Part shown: positions 36,357 through 49,100 of the stretch, piece by piece
How positions within the stretch are numbered: the first letter of the stretch is position 1
How the letters are laid out: the number at the start of each line of letters is the position of its first letter
Origin: Thamnaconus septentrionalis
Taxonomy: Eukaryota; Chordata; Actinopteri; Tetraodontiformes; Monacanthidae
Length of the DNA stretch: 64,000 bases
Assembly: GCA_009823395.1 (NCBI GenBank)
Contig: CM020507.1
Span: 8,438,501 to 8,502,500 of the forward strand
Direction: 5' to 3'
The notes under the pieces: model-generated
Database searches by the model: none
The model's input: the letters and a program-made list of their open reading frames with translations, nothing else
Told to the model about the DNA's origin: nothing
Made by a program: the position numbers and the translations under genes

Positions 36357-38259
36357 GCATTATTATGCTTCGTGTGCGTGTCCCACACTAAGCATGACTG
36401 CTCACGTCATTGTTTGCCTCGGATTTAAACGACTGCCACTAGACTTTTGGCTAATCAGTGCATGCTCGGTGCACAAACAGGATCTGCCCTCTATTAGAGG
36501 CAACGGCAGAAATAGGACTGCGCTGCCCACTGCACTGGAAGAACTATCTGACTGTGTGACAGCAGCACACTCGCCTGAATCTCATAATGATGGACAGTCC
36601 TCGCCCCGTCCGGAGATCTAAAGTGGGAAGTGTTTTTTTTTTTTTTTTTTCTTCCAGTGCTGCACAGCTTCACATGCACATTCCATACATCCACAATAGA
36701 CATGCTGAGATTCTGGCCCTCACTGGATGATCTGATCCTGGGCATGTGTCATCTCTTTTCAGTGTTCACCCAGGCTTTGCCCTGGGGTTAATCAGGAACC
36801 ACTTCAGCATGACTCACGCTCAACCATATCCCACAATGAAAAAATAATTACAGTATATGCATTTGGTGTACTTGAGTGCACCTTGGATTGTGGACGTGTT
36901 TGTCGTGGCATGGGGCTGCCGTCCTCTGATGCTCCTCCGTGTCGGACCACGACGGCGCAGTGAGTCGCGCTCCAATCGAGTCGGGTCTCAGATTTTTTTT
37001 TTTTTTTGTGCGTCCGGGAAGCTGAGCACGCAAGCCGCCTGTGAAGCTCAGCTTTTAGCCCCTTAAATTAAGTGTAAGTGGGTGTTTGCTGAAAGGTCAC
37101 AGGCTTTGCCTCTGCTGCTCTCAGAGAACAGCCCCTGCAGAAATGTAGATTACAGAACAACCTTCAAACATCTCCCTTTTTCCCCCCCTGCTGCTTCAAC
37201 AAAGACAGACGTGTGTTTATGTTTGGGTATAGTTTGCTGGCAGTCTGCTTTGGTCTTTCATTTGCTCCCCACCAAGTGAAATTATGTGGGGGGTGGGGGG
37301 GTGGGGGGTGGAAGAGAATTGTTATAGAGAAGAAAAAAACACATGAATAAAACACCCCATTGTTGTATTGGTTAAGGATCCGCGTTCCTCCAGGTTCCTC
37401 CAGGGAATTGTGGGAAGGACCCGTCTTTCCTCCTCTGGTTTTAAACAGATTTGACATTCAACAACATGACGTCACTGGGACGATGCTGAAATACAGTGCA
37501 GCGGCGATGTCCATCCTTGTGAATTCAAGAGAGGAATGTCACTTCCTTCCTCTCAGCCAGTTGTCGCAAATGCTTCCTCCCCGTTATGTACACGCAGCCA
37601 GTCAGATGAATGAACATGATGCATAAATGAGAATTAGAGTCGAGTCAGTCCGACAGGGTCAGACTGAAGACAGGTAATGCTGGTTGCCATGTGCCTGTGG
37701 GCCTGTTCACAGGTTCAGTCCCAAATGTGCTTCAAAGCTTTCAATAACACATCAGAGTTGTCTCTTCTGATATCGTGTGAACAAAGTAAATGGCATCTTC
37801 TTATATATAATATATGTAATATGTAATATTGACAATTAAAGGCCGCCTAGTTTGCAGACATTTCCCTCTGCTTTTTTTTTTTTTAATGAAGATGTTTCTC
37901 TAGCCTGTCAGTGAACTCCTCAGAAGAGAGATGTCAGTTCTTCTTTGCTTCTTTGTTTGCTCCACTTTTCACAAAGTTGCGCGTTTAAACATTCAGTTGT
38001 GTGAAAAAAAGAGGATGTGCTTCACTGACACCTGTCCCAGGTTAGTCACAAAACAACCCAGGTGCTGTTTGACGTTTCTCGTCTCCTTCCAAACACCTAG
38101 AAGGAAAACAAGCATCTCGTTTTAACAGGAAGTTAAAACCAAATCTGAAATACAATATATTACAATATTGGATGTTTAATCTTTATACCCCAATGAGGAC
38201 AAATGTTGTCTTGTGTTCATGTTATAAACGAGAAAACTGAAGGTTTCATGGTGCAAAAA

Positions 38260-38299
<40 letters not shown>

Positions 38300-40130
38300 C
38301 AATCAAAAGTTACTGTTTAAAGAAAGCTCCTACTCTCTCTCTCTTTTATATGTATATAGATATGGTATGTTTCTTTTTAGAAATGAATAGTGTGCATCTG
38401 GCTTCTCAAGGTTTTTTTAGACAGAACATGGACTATGAAGATGTCAAGTAAAATGAAAATAAAATAACAAACAAAAAACTATTCATCCACCAAGTTATTG
38501 CGATTGACACGAGACGTGAAAATTACATTCAACTTGGAGCCCGTGTTCCCCCGTGAGTCACATCCATCCATTTAGCTGCAGTCGGTGTGGAAATAACAAA
38601 TCCAAATGTGAGTGGATGGGTTTCCTGACGGAGGCAAAGGGGTGTTTATTAACCTTTCGCAATGCGTGGGACGCCGGAGCCTCATTAGAGGCGGAGCTGG
38701 TGGCGGCCGGGGCGCAAGAGGGGTCAGATGATAAAAGCTTCAGAGCGCGCTAGTCCAGATTACAGGATGATGCGGGATGGCTGGAAGGTGAGGCAGAAGA
38801 AACAGCTGGGTCCGCCGCGGCCCGCCGCTGCGGTCGGCGCCGCCGTGCTCTCGCTGGAACATGGGACCGCCGATAATGTGGGGACGTCAGAGCCTTTCAT
38901 GTTCAGGTTGAAGGTTCCTGTCAGGGCAGGCCAGGCACCGACATGTCTGACTCCTTCCCTCCCCCCTCCCTTTAACCACATCGGCATCCACATCCTCACT
39001 TTGTTACACGGCTGTTGTGGCATTAGAAGTCAAATAGCTGTTAAGTTCTCTCTGGTCGTTTCCCTACAGTTTGGACGTCACGCGTGAACCAAATTCTCTG
39101 CCTAAATCTTCACATTAGCTGAGACGTAAAACCTGCTAACTGTTACTCTGCGCTTTTGTTTTTCATCTCGAGGGTGGTTTTTACAGTACAGGTGAGGCTT
39201 TAAAGTGTCATAATTATACTCTAGTCCCTCTTGAATGCATGTAAATCATGGCGGCTCAGTATGTGAAGCGCAGATGTTCTTCCGGCCGCCGCCAAGGCTG
39301 TGAGCTGAACGAACAGGCTTTATCACCTGGTGAGGGTTACTGTGTGTGTGTGTGTGAGAGAACAACCATTCATCCTCTCCACACACACACACACACACAC
39401 AAATTCCTCTTGTAAAGAACAACCAGGATGATAATTAGCCCGGCTTTTATATCTAAATGTCACACGTGAGCTATATTAAGACCAACCAATGCTTGACTTG
39501 CTTTGTCCGCTGCTATTGCTACGGCTTCTGTTCCACTTTCCTTTTCACGTACACCCCCGGCCTTCTTCTTCTTCTTCTTCTTCTTCTTCTTCTTCGTCTT
39601 CTTTTTTTTAATTGTCTCAATCACTACAGCACAAAAAAACTCAACTCAACTTTATTTATAGAGCACTTTAAATACCACCACGGCTGTCACAAAGTGCTGT
39701 GCATAATAACAAAAACATAAAACAAACAATAACACAATAAAAGCAGTAAAACAAATGCGGTTTCATGCTGTGTCGAAAGCCAAGAAAAAAAGCCACTGAA
39801 AATGATTTTTCATTGCGATATCTCGCTTTTTTTCTCTGCGCTTTGTCCTTTGTGAAACACGCCTCCCTCGTTTGTCCCTTTCACCAGCTTCCTTCTACGG
39901 CGATGGCTTCGTACAGCTGAAGGCAACGGAGTCGTCCGACCATAACACGCTCCGCATTCGCTTCCGAACGTCCAGCACCAACGGCCTGCTGTTTCTCGCT
40001 GCCGGCCAGACTGACTGCTTGCTGCTGGAGCTCCACGCCGGCCGCCTGCAGGTGGGTACATCTGTGGCTTGATCATGTGTTCGAGCGTACACCAGCACAT
40101 GCGTGCATGTATGTACAGTTCTACAATACC

Positions 40131-40168
<38 letters not shown>

Positions 40169-43100
40169 GCTTTGTGGATGTACAGATGTACACATGTGGG
40201 AACACATGTCACACAATGTAAACCTGAAGCTATTTCTCCAACTCGAAATGACGTTGTCAGTCTTTTCGTGCGGTAACACAATCAGACAAGCGTGCGTGGT
40301 GAGAGTGGGGTGTTGACTCCTGACCCAGTCACGGTGTCACATTGAAAGGGACGACAGTACGAGAAAGCGGCAGATCAGCAGCGGCTCTCTGAAAAAAACG
40401 CACTGCGCATTCATCGCAGGGTGTTTAGAACGTCTTTGTCATCGGAGGATTTGCCGTCTGTGGTCAGTCACATTTGATTATAGTGAAAAGGGAATGGTTA
40501 ACAAGGAACTGGTGCAGTTAAAATAAGAGCAGGGTTGACATAAAGCAAAATATCTGAAAATAACAAATACAGTTAGTGGCAGACAGGACAAAAAACATAA
40601 GAGAGATTAATTATTGCACGTATATAACACTTAAAATGTGGTGGTTTGAGGAGGACGTTATTGTTTAATGCATCCCAAAGTGAAGAAGAACAAAGCAGCA
40701 AAAACAGACATAATATGGGAAACATCCAATTAGCCAGTCACTTCAGCTATAAATGTGTCCCTGATGTATCATTTTAAGAAAAGGAAAACACGCAACTCTG
40801 TCATTGAGAAGATCAGGTTTACTTTAATGATGCATTCAAATCATAATAACGTTTTGTTGCAGAACAGGCTTATACAACCATAATTTGAAGCTGACTTCTC
40901 AATTTGTTTTTTTTTTTAAGTATAAGCTGTAGTGAAAAAAAAAACTGAACATTGTTTCTCTCTTTTTTAATGGCTAAACATCTATAGTTTTTTGGCACAT
41001 TTAACAGACATTGGATGAGGTTTGTCTCCCATGCCAAGCAAACTGCATGTATTTTTAGCCCAACTCAAACCTCGCTGGGAGGTTTTAGGGGTGAAATACA
41101 TTTGTCCTTTTTAAGAATGCCTGTAAAGCATTCAGTGAAAAGTGCTGCCAGATCACATCAGCACACAGAATAAAGCAGTTCAACAGAAAATCCCCTTTAA
41201 TAAGAAAAGACATCAGAAGCACAAAATGCAAAATGACTTTCTGAGGTTTTCTCCATCAGTCTCTTGAAATTTGTGTGATTGAGTTTCCTTTTTTTTGGTC
41301 GATTTGTTGTGACTTAGTTGGTGACTGGAAGTGAGTCACACTGACAACTGTGTTGCACTGCCCCCCAAGTGTGAGCCGCTCATCGCTGTTCCTTCAAGTG
41401 GCGCAGGTCGCTGAAACATTTTTCTGTTCTTTTGCCCAAGTTGTCCTCCAGGCGGGGGTCCTGCTCTGTGTGAGTCAGTCGCAAGTGTTTCCTCCTTGGA
41501 CACCCGTGCGCAGAGAGCAAGGACTCGGCAGCAAGTGTGTCATGTAGATGCAGCAGTCCAGAGAAAGTGACGTGGTGCTCTGAGGACACAGCTAGAGGGA
41601 GAGACGTTGTCAGCTTTTGCCCTGATAATTCATATAGAAAGCTCACAGAATTAAACTGTCTGTCATTATAGTATCCACCTAGAGATCATTTATGTCCATT
41701 CCTTGTTTTTTATAGTGTCTACACATGATTTGTCAATTCTTCATAATTCCACAGGTCACACAAATATTTTATTATATGGTGAAAAAAAAGCAGTCTTAAC
41801 ACTGTTCTACCGCCTCTGGTAGCCTGGTGGAAGCAGTAGGAACATTACTGAAAACTCTTCACTTTGAATTTTTTGGCCTGACATTGGCATTGTATGTTAA
41901 TCAGCAAAGTAGATGAGATGGTCATGTTAAGATATTACCACTGGTTATTGTGATTTATTGTATTTCATGATCCATTTTTTCTTCTTTTTTCACATAGCTG
42001 AAAGTGGACCTGGGCTCTGGGGAGCGGGTATTGCATTCAGACAGAGGCACACAGCTCAACGACCTGGCCTGGCACTCGGTGGAGGTGCACCATATGTTGC
42101 ACAATGTCACTCTGACTGTGGACAAGAACTCTCATACCAGTGTCAACATGCCGGGCTCCCAGCAGGATATCCACATCATGGATGGTCTCTTTGTCGGAGG
42201 CTCGGGAGGCCTGGACAGGCGATACCTCCCCAGGGACCCGGTTGGCTTCCGAGGCTGCATGGATGAAGTAATCTTCAACAAACACGACCTGCTGTCATCA
42301 CTACGGCCATATGCTGGATTCAAGAATGTTTATGAGGTATCTTTAGGATGCAGCCCCCAATTCTTTGCCAGTGAAGATGACCCCATCAGCTTCTTTAGCT
42401 CCAGAGCCTATATGTCTTTTCCAACCTGGACTAGCCAGCAGGAAACTGTATTTGAGTGCATGGTGCACACTTCAGCTAAAGATGGGATTATCTTGTACAG
42501 TTCAGCAAGGGAAGGAGACTTTGTGGCTCTGGAGATTCAGGAGGGGATCCCAGTGGCCATAGTAGGGAAAGGGGGAACCAAAACGGAGCTTCACTCCCCC
42601 TCGCCGATCAATAACAAAAAATGGCATTCCATCAAGTTAAACTTGAGTTCCAAAAATGTTGGACTCGCTATCGATGGGGACCTGGTGAAAAGCAGCATCA
42701 GTTCTCGTCCAAAGGCGCTTCAGTTTAAAGGGTTTCTTTTTGTTGGAGGTATTGATGACAGCACCAGGGCAGAAGTCAAAAAAGTCGGGCTTCTTTCTGT
42801 GTCAGGAAAGCGTGTTAGAGGAGGTTCTTTGAAAGGATGTTTGAGGGACATTGAAGTCAATGGAGTGAAGCTCGGTCTCTCCAATACAATAGTGACCAAA
42901 GATATCTCAGTTGGCTGTGAGCCAGAAAAAGAGCCAGAACCATCAACAACAGCAAGTCCAACCAGTAGTCCAGGATCCCTCTTTCACATGATAACAACAG
43001 CGTCACCGCTCATGTCGACTCTCGCACCAGGTTTGGACAGAAGGTATGGCTCCAAGTTTATTCAGCTTAGAAACCTTGTGGTCCCCGAAGGTGGCCGTGC

Positions 43101-46100
43101 GTCTCTCGAGGCCAAACACATCAAAGTGCTTCTGGACTTCAAGAAACTCGGTATCAGGCAATCTCAGATCATGTTCCGTATCCAGGAGCAGCCAGTTCAT
43201 GGTCAGATAAGGCTCGATGTCGACCCGGACCAGGAGAAGAACACCTTCAGCATGTTGGACCTGTGGCATGGAAGGGCAATGTACATCCATGGAGGCTCAG
43301 AGGAACCCGATGACTTTTTCTTGTTTTCAGTGTATTCCAGCAGTAGAAAGCAAGTCCCCGACTATCTGAAGAGCAATAAACTGTATCGCTACAACATCAC
43401 CGTAACGCCTACCAATGATCCACCGGAATTGAGCCTCCCTGAGGGAAATCTCTTTGTCATGTTGGAAAACTCAAAGAAGCGACTCACCCCAGATATTCTA
43501 AGGGCAGTGGACATTGACAGCAACAGCAGTGACCTCGTCTTCTCGGTTCTCGGGAACCTGAACGCAGATGCGGGATACTTGGAAAATGAAAACCATCCTG
43601 GCGTGGTTGTGAACTCGTTCTCTTATTTAGATTTAGAGGAACTGAGAGCTTATTACGTTCACACGGGGGTCAGAAACTCCAGGATAGTCCTCAGGGTTAG
43701 CGATGGGGAAAAGGTCAGCAACACTGTGGTTCTCCGAATCATGGCCGTACCGCTGGAGTACAAGATCGCCAACAGCACAGGCCTTGAGGTCAACCAAGGA
43801 GAGTGGGCCTTCATTGGTTCACAGCAGCTGGCTGTGCAAACCAACGCTGTTAAACAAGTGGTAGACGTCCGCTACGACGTTGTCGAGCCGCCGCAGTACG
43901 GAGAACTTCAGAGGCTTCACTCCAGCGGGGAGTGGAGGCACACTGACTCCTTCTCTCAGAGGCTCATAGAAAAAGGCCGTCTGAGGTACGTCAACACTTT
44001 CCAAGAAATCCAGACATCCAGCGCCAGTGAATACTTCAGATCCAAAGTGACCGTGGCTGGGAGAGCCACCACCGAGATAGTCTTCCCCATCAGTGTGAAA
44101 TGGGTGAAGTACCACTTGATGAGGAACGTTGTGATGGAAATGGATAAGGCTAGAAAAGCCACTCTGGACTCTCATTATCTTTACGCCACGGCTGAAGGTC
44201 TCACCCTCTCTGAAGGCGACCTCTACTTCCGGGTTCTCACCATTCCCAAAAAAGGAAAGCTCCTGCTTGACTCTGCGGTCCTGAGCAAGAACTCGACCTT
44301 CAGCCAGAAAGACCTAACGGATAAAGAAGTGCATTACGTGCTTGTGGACAGACCCCACGAAGACACGCATGACAGGTTTAAGTTTCAGCTGGTCTCGAAG
44401 CACGCGCAGTCGCAAAATTACGATTTCCAATTTTCCATCAAAGCTGACGTCAATAGCGTGTTCATGAAAAACGATGGGCTCGCAATTCTTGAAGGGGGAA
44501 GTAAAGTCATTACACAAGATTTGCTGTTTGCCGAGACATTAAGCACCAAGGACATGTACTACACAGTCACTAGCAGCCCCAAGCATGGAAAACTGGTGCG
44601 AATCAGCCTCTCAAATTCTAACGCTAGCTACAGCAACATCTTAACCTTTACCAACCAGGAAATACTGGACGAACGGATCATGTACATCCACGATGATGGT
44701 GAGTCGACTCACGACGGGTTCAGCTTCATAGCCTCCACCAGTCCTGGCTTCAAATCTTCCGTCGAAGAAGACGATGTTGGTGCCAAAGAAGGAACGTTCA
44801 ACATATCTATTCAGCTCCTCAATGACCAGAAACCCATGCGTGTCATCGATAAAGTTTTCCACGTCGTAAGGGATGGACAGAGGTTGGTCACTATTGAGGA
44901 TTTGCGTTACCACGATCCAGACACGGATTTCGATGACGGCCAGCTGGTTTACACTCGACGGGGAATCCCGATGGGTGACCTGGTGCTGGCTAACGACACG
45001 ACTCAGCGACTCTTCCAGTTTCAACAGAGGGATTTGATTGAGAAACGGGTGCTGTTCGTCCACAAAGGCGTGAGCACTGGCCGCTTTGTGCTCTTCGTCT
45101 CCGATGGGAAACATTTTATATCGAGCCTTTTAGACATCAGCGCGCACGACCCTTTTCTAAAGGTGGCCAACAACACCGGTCTGCTGGTCCAGAAGGGCAA
45201 ATCGGTGAGAGTTCTCACCAGCAACTTCAGCGTTGCTTCGAATCTTGACATCAGAGATGACCATGAGGTCACGTTTGAGTTGGACGAGGCCCCCCGATAC
45301 GGAGAACTGTTTTGCAGTGAGACAAAGGTGGAGTCTTTCTCGCAGTCTGACTTAAAGAATGGCCTGGTCTCCTATCGGCACAATGACGGCAATCATCTGG
45401 CAGATTATTTCAACCTGACTGTGAAAGCCAAAGGTCTCCGACTCACGGTGAGGATCAGCGTGAAGGTCTATCTGGAAAGTCACCAAAGGCCACCCATCGT
45501 GCAGCAGATCAACACCATACTGGTGGAAGAGGGAAAACCAGCCAAGATTGACGAAACTAAACTAGAGGTGAGAATCTTCAATTAATTGAAGACATAAGCG
45601 AATTTTGCATTTAAATGTCCAGTGTGTAATATTTGGCTTGATTTATTATTTTTATATTGGTAAAAGCTAAATATACTGCATTGCATAAAAGTGGATGAGG
45701 TATCCAGGTTTGGTTGCGCAGATCACTGTAGTTCACTGGCAAACTCAGGAGGGGGAGGGAGTGTGAAAGATGCTGTCATCTGAAATGTAACCACTTGGTG
45801 TCGCTGTTTCTTCTTCAAAATCTCCAAATATGACACACTTAACCTTAAACTTGACGTTTTCAAGACATTCAAAATAATGGAAGCCTTATAATGTAACATT
45901 TGAAGAAAAATAGGTAGAAAGGCTCAAAATTTCAACAATTTAAGCAACTGGTGTTATGAAAGCTAATATTGCAATTATTCTAACGCCATACAAAGAGAAA
46001 TATGAATTGTTAAAAACAGCTGTTCCTGCCTTGGTTTTCAACCTTCCTTCAAAGGTACAATTTCAGTGTCAAACAATGTTTCTTCAACATTCCAACATTT

Positions 46101-49100
46101 TACCCACAGACTATGTCTCCTAAATACCGCAGGTAACTCATGAGGACAATCTGCCATCCGAGATTGTGTTCAAAGTCAGGATGGCCCCGTCTCATGGTTT
46201 TCTCCGGCGTTTCGACAAAGAGCGCTACGTCGGAACCAAGCAGTCACCCGTCAAGACGTTCACCCAGGAGGACGTGAACAGCGGCAACGTCCAGTACGTG
46301 CAGGACGAGCCCCACAAAGTCAACGACACGTTCGTCCTCGACGCCTCCAACGGGGTCACGGACGTCAGCGGCATCAGGGTGACTGTCGATATCATCCCAC
46401 GCCTCATCCCGCTGCAAGTCTCCAACATCACGCTGGACGAAGGCGGCGTCAGGGCGCTCACGCAGGACGTGCTCACAGTCACCAGTCGCCACTTCGCCGC
46501 AGTCAACTTCCTGTACACGCTGACTGAGGCCCCGCGGCACGGCCACATCGAGCACTCCCGGCTCCCCGGCGTGCCCATCACCTCTTTCAGCAGGAGGCAG
46601 GTGAGGTGTTTGCTCGCTGCTGAATAAGATCAAAATATTATTGTGATAATAATATTCTCTCTGACCCGAAATAACTGTAGCTGCGTTTCCATGACAGTTT
46701 TTGGCAAAATAAGCAATATTTCTAAAGTTTTGTCAAAATTCTCATAAAATCTCAAGAAAGGCTATTATATTTTTCTCTTTGATTACTTGTAAAAAAAAGT
46801 ATTCCGTCTCCTCCTCCATCCAAACATAACGCGCCATTCTCACTTGAAGTGAACTGGTCACGTGACCCCGCAAGTCATGTCCAGTGACACATAAATGCGA
46901 AAAAAAGTGTTTCCATGACATTTTTGCGATATACCTCTCTATCGATATGTCTGAAACCACCTCATGAGAGCATAAAAACATTTTAGTGATTTTTAAGAGT
47001 TTATTTTTTTTCGAGTTTAAGTGTTTCCATTACCAGTTTTTTTATTGCGATATTTAGGTTAAATCCTAGGGGTAATGAAAACGCAGCTACTGTAGAATCT
47101 GATGATCAGGCCTGAATGGCCTTTTTTTTTGTTAGACAATTGCCTCTCTAATTAACTCTCCTTCTTGTAGTAATGGTATGTTTGGAGCAGTTAATGGAGG
47201 AGGTCAAATCCTCTAATATTCCCAAGCATCAGCTGCAAACTGCAGTCGGAGCTCCTCAATTATCCCTGTTTTTTTCGGCCGTATTGCACAATGAGGTTTG
47301 CCTGAAGTCAACCCCGATGCACAACTACTTACGTTTACGCTTGTAACCTCAATAGGGTCATTACTTATGCTACTGCTGTTATTAAAATGCTTGATTCTGT
47401 TTTGTCTGTGTTCTGCCGCCCCGGCTTGACCTCGCTGTTGTTTGCGCTCCTCCCCTGCCTCGGCGATAAACACGCCGACCCTAACGCTGTCCCCCGTCCC
47501 TCAACCAGGTGGAGCACGACTTGATTAACTACGTCCACGACGGCAGCGAAACTCTGGCCGACAGCTTCACTGTGGTGGCCAACGACACGGGCCTGAGGAA
47601 GCAGAGCGCAGCCCAGACGGTGCACATCCAGGTTACAGCTGTCAACGATGAGGCTCCTGTTATTACAGCCAACAGCGTCCTCCGGGTCAGTCCACGCTTC
47701 TGCCCTATATTTAAACTGTGGAGGGTTTTTTTTTTTATTTTCGACTGGCAGGTCTGGCACCAGCGCTTGCCGTCACAATTTGCATGTGGGCGGTGTTGCC
47801 ACGGCTGGCTGGCTGGCTGGCTGGCTGGGCTGGCTGGATGGAAGAACACTGCTATGTCTGCTATGTAGGGGAGGATCCAGATGGGTTGGCTTGCAGTGTG
47901 GAACAGACACTGACACAGTTTTTGAAAGTGTTTTGCGCACGCCGTCTGGTTTTTTAATGTTAAACACATTCGATCAGCATTAAAGCAATAAAAAAAAAAA
48001 CCAACATAATATTTTTGGCAGCGGCTCAGTTGCACGGAACGCTGTGGAAGCTCCAGGCAATTCAGAGTCCTTCTTTGAAAGAGTTTAAATGCTGCTGAGT
48101 GACCTGATGGCGCGGCCTTGAAATAGCAGCTGCTCTCACCACATGGCTTCGGTTCAGTCCGGTTTTATCTCCGTCGCGTGCCTGCCTGTCCAGGGAGGCC
48201 ACATGCTTGTCACAAACGCAGCTCCAGTCACGTTAAAGCATTAGACTTCCAGAGTGAAATGGTCAGAGGTCTTAGTGTGTGTGTCTGTGTGAGTCTGTGT
48301 GTGTCTGTGTGTGTGCTGACTTGTGCAGTGCTGACTTGTGCTCTGTCATCTTCAATGGCCGGAGTCGAGAGAGAGAGGGGCTGAAGTGAAAGTCTTTATT
48401 GTCTTTGCAGCTTTGCCCTGAGATGCCATAAATTCCTCAGTGATCCTGCAGAGCACAGACAGACAGACCCCCCCCCTACCCCACCCACCCCACCCCACCC
48501 CGCCCCAGGAGGACAGTGACGTTTGACAAATTAGAATTTAAATCTAAAAGATCATTTCATGAGGGGGTTTCTCGTGACAAACAATGGTACCATTAGTGAC
48601 CGTTCGCTTTAACTCGATTCCAAAAGTAGTTTCATGTGTTAGCAGTTATGAGTCAAGATGACCACTAGGTGGCTCTCTCCCACTGTGATTCCTTTTACAA
48701 AAGGGAAAACATTCTGTTCTAAGTTCAGTTCAGTTGTCTCAAGATAATATGAGATAGAATGGATGTATTTCATCAGGTTTTATGTGATGTATTTATGTTT
48801 TGAAAAATTGCAAAATCAGAACTGTTTTTGCTCAGTTGTTTTTTTTAATCGCTGCAAGTCATTTAAATGTTTTTTCAATAATAGAATCACAAAGAGGAAA
48901 CACAATACAAAATCCTCGGAGAAAAACACATTTTAATGGGGAAAAGAGTGTTTTAATAGATCGACTCCAACAGTCAAGGTTATGAAGTTTGAAAAAAAGA
49001 AAAACAACCCTGTGGAATTCAGTGAGAAGACGTGTGCGACGAAGCTCAAATTTAATGTTGTTGCCATTAAAGCTGCAGCCTGAGAGGCGGCGGCGGCGGC

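Noticed and set aside
42132..46633. Numerous minus-strand ORFs opposite cspg4 exons 3 and 4
   Set aside because: They are antisense shadows of the open + strand exons, which have conserved CSPG-repeat sequence and correct splice phases.
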